In this document: in pieces, positions 59,202-64,000 of the stretch
Layout of the letters: each line of letters begins with the position of its first letter
How positions within the stretch are numbered: position 1 is the stretch's first letter
Origin: Candidatus Latescibacterota bacterium
Lineage (GTDB): Bacteria; JAAXHH01
DNA: 64,000 nt
Direction of reading: 5' to 3'
Assembly (NCBI GenBank): GCA_022821085.1
Contig: JAJEEG010000006.1
Coordinates: 877,330-941,329 of the forward strand
Notes under the pieces: generated by a model
The model's input: the letters and a program-made list of their open reading frames with translations, nothing else
Databases searched by the model: none
What the model was told of the DNA's origin: nothing
Program-made: the position numbers and the translations under genes

Positions 59202-61357
59202 AACTGTTCGATAGGGACACGGTGGCCGGCATTTTTAAAGGTTTCAGTGAAGGTGGTATGGAGTTTCATGCCGATCTCGTATTGCCTTACAGAAATGAGT
59301 TTCAGCGTGCGCCTATGCACGGACAGTTCCTTGTCGTACAGCTCGAAGACGAGTATGAAGCAGTACTAGGACGAGTAACTTCAATATCATCACAAGGGCG
59401 TCTCGCTTCGTCTGCCGGTGAAGATTACGGTATAAGGGCTGTTGCTGAAGAACGCCCGATTCCTGAAGATCTTCGCGAACAGTATCTCAAATACCAGGTA
59501 GACATGAGAGTACTTGGTGTGTTACGAATCGTAAACGGTGACCTTGTATTTGCACCTTCCCATCGTCGCCTTCCACATGTCGGAAGTAAGGTAGCGTTTC
59601 TTACGGATGAGATATTACGTGAAGTCGCAGGTCACAATATCGCTGACGCTGCTGAAATTGGATATCTCGCACTAGGTGAGTTTATCTATGCTTGGGGTGA
59701 CCAAAGCCTTGAACCCGCCCCTTGGATGCAGGTCAGGAGTCCATTGGTGGTTCCGAGGTTTCACGTTCTGGATCTGGCATCGAGACGAACATTTGTATTT
59801 GCACGTGCTGGATTTGGTAAATCAAATCTGGTTAAACTGCTCTTCACCAACCTTTACAAGAACACACCAATGGTGGAGAAACGAGGCGGTAGAAAGGCAC
59901 CGGTCGGAACTGTGATATTTGACCCCGATGGTGAGTATTTTTGGCCAGATGACAAAGGCAGGCCGGGGTTATGCGATGTGCCAGGGTTACAAGACAGAGT
60001 GATAGTATTCACTCCCAAGCAAGGGCCGAGTGACTTTTACAATTCCTTCGTTGCTGGAGATATAAAACTAGATGTCCGTCGGTTACGTCCAAGTGACGTG
60101 ATTTCTATTGCGCTGTCTCCAGAAAAACAAGATCAGCAGAATGTCAGGAAATTGAAGGGAATGAACGATGAGGATTGGTTTGAACTGGTCGACCTGATCC
60201 ATAAGGATGGCAATGGTGCCGATGGAGAATCAGTCATGAGGCTATTGAGGTTAGAGAAAAGCCAAGAGGCTGAAATGGTAGCTGCTCGAGCCAATATGAC
60301 AACGATAGTACGTATGTTACATGATCCAAGTAGCCAGATGTTGGACATGCTCCTTGCATCGCTTCAGGATGGCCATATTTGCATTATCGACGTATCCCAA
60401 ATGCGCGGTGCGCCTGCACTTGTCCTGTCCGGTCTGATTCTTCAGAAAATATTTGACCACAATCAAGAAGAATTCACAAAAGCTCAACCCGAAACTATTC
60501 CAGTGATTGCGGTTGTCGAAGAAGCACAATCAGTTCTTGGCTCTACCGGAAGTTCTGGAGACGGACCTTATGTGACTTGGGTTAAGGAGGGTCGCAAGTA
60601 CGATTTGGGGGCCGTTCTAATTACTCAGCAACCTGGCTCTATTTCAGGCGAGATTCTAAGCCAAGGTGATAACTGGTTCGCATTCCACCTTCTTTCCTCT
60701 GGCGATCTAAGGGCGGTAAAAAACGCCAATGCACACTTCAGTGACGATATCCTTTCGTCTTTGTTGAACGAGCCGATTCCAGGACATTGTGTATTCTGGA
60801 GTAGTGTAGGTGGCAAAAGCTACCCGATTCCCACAAGGGTTTTGTCGTTTGAGGGTCTCTACAAGGCATTGGATCCCAATTACGATAAACCAAGCGTAAA
60901 CACAGCTGCGCAGAACCTGCACCAAAGATTCGCTCAGGAAGTTGAAAACGCTCGACAATCGGTTCAGTACGAGAAACATGAAGAAGAGACAAGCCAAGTG
61001 AAGATGGAGCCAACGCCATACGATGAATCCGCTCCCGACGAAGAGACTGATCCATTGACACTTTACAAAAACGCTGCAATTGACAAATTCAAACGGGATA
61101 CTGAAATACAGAACCGTTTGAAACAAAATGGAGTGCCCTGGAAGGGGGTTCAGGAGTGTCTAAAAGGATACCTGCCAGATGTACTGGATGATAAGGACAA
61201 CATTGCCCATCATCTCGTCCGTAAAGCCATGGATGTGGTATTTGGCGAACAAGAGAAAGCGTGGAAAACTGAAAAACGACCTGCAAAGACTGGGTCAGGA
61301 AACACAACTTGGGTGGTTGTAGTTACACAGGCTAAGGACTCACCTAATAACGCTTAA
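59198..61357 (+). CDS. HerA-like DNA translocase ATPase
   Basis: A 719-residue protein. Residues 1 to about 180 form a HAS-barrel-like beta domain, followed by a HerA/FtsK-type ATPase. Walker A is R-A-G-F-G-K-S-N with K208; IFDPDGEYFWPD is the HerA DxDxEY-like segment; Walker B is VIAVVEEAQSVL near residue 440; ITQQPGSISGEILSQ is the sensor region. An acidic, probably flexible linker (about 585-625) precedes a C-terminal helical tail. HerA forms hexamers that pump DNA and activate NurA. No Mre11 or Rad50 gene is nearby, unlike in archaeal herA-nurA operons. The start overlaps the NurA-like stop by four bases. A line at 60481-60540 is 28/60 G+C. Confidence 0.87.
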   Translation: MKLFDRDTVAGIFKGFSEGGMEFHADLVLPYRNEFQRAPMHGQFLVVQLEDEYEAVLGRVTSISSQGRLASSAGEDYGIRAVAEERPIPEDLREQYLKYQVDMRVLGVLRIVNGDLVFAPSHRRLPHVGSKVAFLTDEILREVAGHNIADAAEIGYLALGEFIYAWGDQSLEPAPWMQVRSPLVVPRFHVLDLASRRTFVFARAGFGKSNLVKLLFTNLYKNTPMVEKRGGRKAPVGTVIFDPDGEYFWPDDKGRPGLCDVPGLQDRVIVFTPKQGPSDFYNSFVAGDIKLDVRRLRPSDVISIALSPEKQDQQNVRKLKGMNDEDWFELVDLIHKDGNGADGESVMRLLRLEKSQEAEMVAARANMTTIVRMLHDPSSQMLDMLLASLQDGHICIIDVSQMRGAPALVLSGLILQKIFDHNQEEFTKAQPETIPVIAVVEEAQSVLGSTGSSGDGPYVTWVKEGRKYDLGAVLITQQPGSISGEILSQGDNWFAFHLLSSGDLRAVKNANAHFSDDILSSLLNEPIPGHCVFWSSVGGKSYPIPTRVLSFEGLYKALDPNYDKPSVNTAAQNLHQRFAQEVENARQSVQYEKHEEETSQVKMEPTPYDESAPDEETDPLTLYKNAAIDKFKRDTEIQNRLKQNGVPWKGVQECLKGYLPDVLDDKDNIAHHLVRKAMDVVFGEQEKAWKTEKRPAKTGSGNTTWVVVVTQAKDSPNNA

Positions 61358-61441
61358 CCAGAGGACTGTCCTTTCAAAAAACCAACAGTCAGTGTGGATT
61401 GGGATTCGAGGACACATTTTTAGTGGAGGTTATACCAACCC

Positions 61442-62848
61442 ATGGCTAAAACCAGTCGGCGGCGCAAGAAGCGTCCAAACATCGTACTGTTGGGCGTGGA
61501 TTCACTTCTGGCCGATCACATGAGCTGTTACGGCTACCAGCGCCAGACCACGCCCCACATCGACCGGTTCGCCGAGGGCGGCGCGCTGTTCGAGAAGACC
61601 TACAGCGCCCATATACCTACGACCAGCGCCTATGCGTCCATGCTCACCGGCCTGGATGCTTTCGGCACCCAGGTCGTGGCCTTGCGGCACAAGGGAGGGC
61701 TCCGGGAGGACGTGCAGACGCTGCCCGAGATCCTGCGGGAGCATGGATACGCGACCACCTGCGTGGGCTTCACGGGGAACCCGTCATCCCGGGGTTTCGA
61801 CAAGTACATCGAGTATCCGAGTTGGGGCAGCTGGAACGAGGGGCGCAGTCCCAAGGCGCAGAACCTGAACGACGTGGCGATCCCGGAGCTGGACCGGCTC
61901 GCGAAACGGCGCGGCCCTTTCTTCCTGTTTCTCCGCCACATGGACCCTCATGCGCCGTACCTGCCGCCGGAACCCTACGAGCGCATGTTCTATCACGGCG
62001 ACGAGTGCGACCCGAAGAACCGGTCCATGGACCCGGTCATGGCGTTCAAGCCCTTCTGTGACTTCTTCAAGTCCTGGATGCCGCCCGGCATCACCGACAA
62101 GGACTACGTCATCGCCCAGTACGACGGCGCCGTGGCGTACATGGACGCCTGCATCCAGACGATCTTCAACGCCCTGGAAGCCCACGGCATCATGGACGAG
62201 ACGATCGTGATCCTCAACGGGGACCACGGCGAGACGCTCTACGACCATGAATGCTGGTTCGACCACCACGGCCTCTACGACGTGACGCTCCACGTGCCGC
62301 TCATCATCCGGTATCCGGGCAGGGTCCCCGCGGGAAGCCGCGTCAGCGGGTACAACCAGCACAAGGACCTCGTCCCCACCATCATGGACCTGGCCGGGAT
62401 CGAAACGGGAATCTACTTCGACGGCGACAGCCTGATGTCGCTGGTCGACGGCACGGTTTCGTCCTTCGACAGCGAGTTCTACATTACCGAGTGCACCTGG
62501 ATGCGCAAGCACGGCTGGCGCACGCCGCAGTGGAAGCTCATGGTCGCCCTGGAACCGGATTTCCATTTCAAGCCGCCGGTCGAACTGTACAACCTGGTGG
62601 AGGATCCCGACGAGAACAACAACCTGGCCGAGGAACTGCCGGAGGTGGTAAACCTGCTCAAGCGGCGGATGAATGGTTGGATCCGCAAGCGGGTGAAGGA
62701 GACCGGAAAGCGTAATCCCATGCTCACGCAGGGAGACTGGCACGGTCACGAGGGCGTAGGCGCCTTCAAGTCCTCGCAGCAGGCCTACGACACGATGCAC
62801 ATCGGAGACCCCAACCAGGCCGCCAGTCTGCAGGCGCGCAGCAGGTGA
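61442..62848 (+). CDS. sulfatase-like hydrolase lacking the formylglycine signature
   Basis: A 468-residue member of the alkaline phosphatase/sulfatase superfamily. Metal ligands include D20 in VLLGVDSLLADHMSCYGY and the NGDHGETLYDHECWF segment (about 258). The position aligned with the modified cysteine of sulfatases is Thr60 (HIPTTSAYASMLTG), with Ser and Tyr in place of the signature proline and arginine, so formylglycine cannot form. Thr could serve as nucleophile as in phosphodiesterases/phosphonate hydrolases, or the enzyme is not a sulfatase. GGAGGT precedes the ATG. GC content returns to the high background here, marking the right edge of the cassette. Confidence 0.87.
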   Translation: MAKTSRRRKKRPNIVLLGVDSLLADHMSCYGYQRQTTPHIDRFAEGGALFEKTYSAHIPTTSAYASMLTGLDAFGTQVVALRHKGGLREDVQTLPEILREHGYATTCVGFTGNPSSRGFDKYIEYPSWGSWNEGRSPKAQNLNDVAIPELDRLAKRRGPFFLFLRHMDPHAPYLPPEPYERMFYHGDECDPKNRSMDPVMAFKPFCDFFKSWMPPGITDKDYVIAQYDGAVAYMDACIQTIFNALEAHGIMDETIVILNGDHGETLYDHECWFDHHGLYDVTLHVPLIIRYPGRVPAGSRVSGYNQHKDLVPTIMDLAGIETGIYFDGDSLMSLVDGTVSSFDSEFYITECTWMRKHGWRTPQWKLMVALEPDFHFKPPVELYNLVEDPDENNNLAEELPEVVNLLKRRMNGWIRKRVKETGKRNPMLTQGDWHGHEGVGAFKSSQQAYDTMHIGDPNQAASLQARSR

Positions 62849-62995
62849 TGGGACCTGTACATGTGGGTTCGCAGCCGCGCTCACTATGCGGGCTATGCGG
62901 GCGCCCTGGTGGAGTGGAATGAGCAAGTAACTGAAATACATCAACTTAATGCGTGTTATTATAGCAGCGATGTTTGCGCAAAGGAGCGTTTGACG

Positions 62996-63991
62996 ATGGG
63001 TTTGAATATCGCGGTGGTCGGCATGGGCGGCATCGGCAACAACCATGCCCGGAACTACCAGGCACATGAAGCGTGCACGATCGTCGCCGTTTGCGACGCC
63101 ATTAAGGAAAAGGCCGACGAGGCGGCGCAGACCTACGGATGCCAGGCATTCTACAGCGTCGGCGACTTGCTGAACAGTGGGCTGAAGGTCGACGCGGCCA
63201 GCGTATGTACCGCCGGCGTGGAGAACGGCGGAGACCACTACGCGCCCACGATGGAACTGCTGGGCGGCGGCATTGCCGTACTGGGCGAAAAGCCCATTTC
63301 GAACGAGATCCCGAAAGCCCGGGAGATGGTTGCGCTGGCCCGGGAACGGGGCATTCGCTACGGGATAAACCTCAATCACCGCTTCACACCCGCCGCGTTA
63401 CGGGCGAAGGAATGGGTCGAGGCCGGCCGTCTGGGCGAGTTGAACATCATCAACATGACGATGTGGATCAACAACCCCAACGAAAGTTCGCCCCATTTCC
63501 ACATGCGGGCGCTCCATCCCCACTCCATCGACGTGATGCGGTATTTCTGCGGGGACGTGGCGAAAGTGCAGGCCTTCTTCAAGAAGGGCAGGGGAAGGAA
63601 GATCTGGTCCAACGTCCAGGTCAACATGCTGTTCGAAAACGGTGTCGTCGGCCACCTGACCGGCAGCTACGACGCCGGAGGAAGCTACGGCCTGGAGACC
63701 TGCGAGGTCGTGGGGTCGGACGCCCGGTTTGTCATACGCGAAGCCTGCGAGCAGCTGGAGTTCTTCCCCAGGCATTCGAGGGAAGTGGAGTCCTACCAAT
63801 ACCTGGGCGGCATGTTGGGGTTCTCCGAAACGTTCGAATCTCGGATCACCCGCTGGGTCGAACAGAACCTGGAAAGCGCGGCGCCAGAAGAAATCGACGC
63901 AAAGGCCGAAGATGCCTTGCGCGCCCAGTTGATCATCGAGGCCGCCATCGAATCCTGGGATACGGATTCCGTGGTGACGGTGCAGTATTGA
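62996..63991 (+). CDS. Gfo/Idh/MocA family oxidoreductase
   Basis: About 331 residues. The N-terminal Rossmann fold shows AVVGMGGIGNNHARNY and the family motif G-E-K-P-I-S. The following RYGINLNHRFTPAALRAKEW belongs to the catalytic domain, and ALHPHSIDVMRYFCGD carries the usual histidine/aspartate of the active site. Such enzymes oxidise or reduce sugars and inositols with NAD(P). The start is the ATG 62996, nine bases after AAGGAG (62981-62986); the frame is open 45 codons further, but that is leader with a TATTAT box at 62957-62962. It ends near the window edge with an intact stop. The substrate is unknown. Confidence 0.9.
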   Translation: MGLNIAVVGMGGIGNNHARNYQAHEACTIVAVCDAIKEKADEAAQTYGCQAFYSVGDLLNSGLKVDAASVCTAGVENGGDHYAPTMELLGGGIAVLGEKPISNEIPKAREMVALARERGIRYGINLNHRFTPAALRAKEWVEAGRLGELNIINMTMWINNPNESSPHFHMRALHPHSIDVMRYFCGDVAKVQAFFKKGRGRKIWSNVQVNMLFENGVVGHLTGSYDAGGSYGLETCEVVGSDARFVIREACEQLEFFPRHSREVESYQYLGGMLGFSETFESRITRWVEQNLESAAPEEIDAKAEDALRAQLIIEAAIESWDTDSVVTVQY

Positions 63992-64000
63992 CGACTAAGG

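Overview
The window is a GC-rich chromosomal segment (a sampled line at 55021-55080 is 41/60 G+C) from a free-living bacterium. Aerobic features (acyl-CoA dehydrogenase/ETF, two phytanoyl-CoA-type dioxygenases, a molybdenum sulfite-oxidase-like enzyme) sit beside oxygen-sensitive ones (a 2-oxoacid:ferredoxin oxidoreductase, an Fe-S type PurF). The recurring catabolic families (sulfatases, phytanoyl-CoA dioxygenases, SMP-30 lactonase, D-aminoacylase, enolase-superfamily dehydratase, Gfo/Idh oxidoreductase, two OPT-like membrane proteins) recall uncultivated Latescibacterota/Poribacteria-like genomes. That placement is inference: there is no rRNA or other phylogenetic marker to settle it. No tRNA, rRNA, CRISPR array, transposase or integrase was recognised.

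Layout. 1-9.1 kb: a cut-off ferredoxin-like gene, an AEC transporter, an SDR, a lipid kinase, a peptide-type ABC binding protein, an AI-2E transporter, a dCMP deaminase, a hypothetical gene, and a dioxygenase fused to HEAT repeats. 9.2-20.1 kb, all minus: read in transcription order, acyl-CoA dehydrogenase, EtfB, EtfA, a membrane heterodisulfide-reductase-like ETF:quinone oxidoreductase, 2-oxoacid:ferredoxin oxidoreductase alpha and a beta-gamma fusion carrying a collagen-like insert, then a sulfatase and a multi-pass membrane protein. 20.2-25.5 kb: a class V aminotransferase, an amidohydrolase and DNA polymerase I. 25.5-30.5 kb: two paralogous Rieske proteins, each with a large unknown C-terminal domain, followed by a Tat-exported sulfite-oxidase-family enzyme. 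30.5-33 kb: a VOC protein, a solitary HTH protein, a second dioxygenase and an unknown protein. 33.5-44 kb: housekeeping genes (aceE, CnoX-like thioredoxin, CMP-kinase-like protein, purine nucleoside phosphorylase, accD, purF, ndk, recD2). 44-56.7 kb: catabolic genes, pcm, an M3 peptidase and a Nudix hydrolase.

56.7-61.4 kb is a clear outlier. Two sampled lines are each 28/60 G+C, and it holds three tightly coupled genes: a DNA methyltransferase, a NurA-like nuclease and a HerA-like ATPase. This looks like a horizontally acquired DNA-processing or defence cassette and is the best candidate for a poorly described system. GC-rich catabolic genes (sulfatase-like hydrolase, Gfo/Idh/MocA oxidoreductase) resume after it.

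The second candidate is the double-Rieske plus molybdoenzyme operon. A third theme is short tandem duplications (16-30 bp units) near gene ends, one of which lies in frame and encodes Gly-X-Y triplets. Several intergenic regions carry good TTGACA-like/TATCTT- or TATAAT-like promoters, including overlapping divergent ones.
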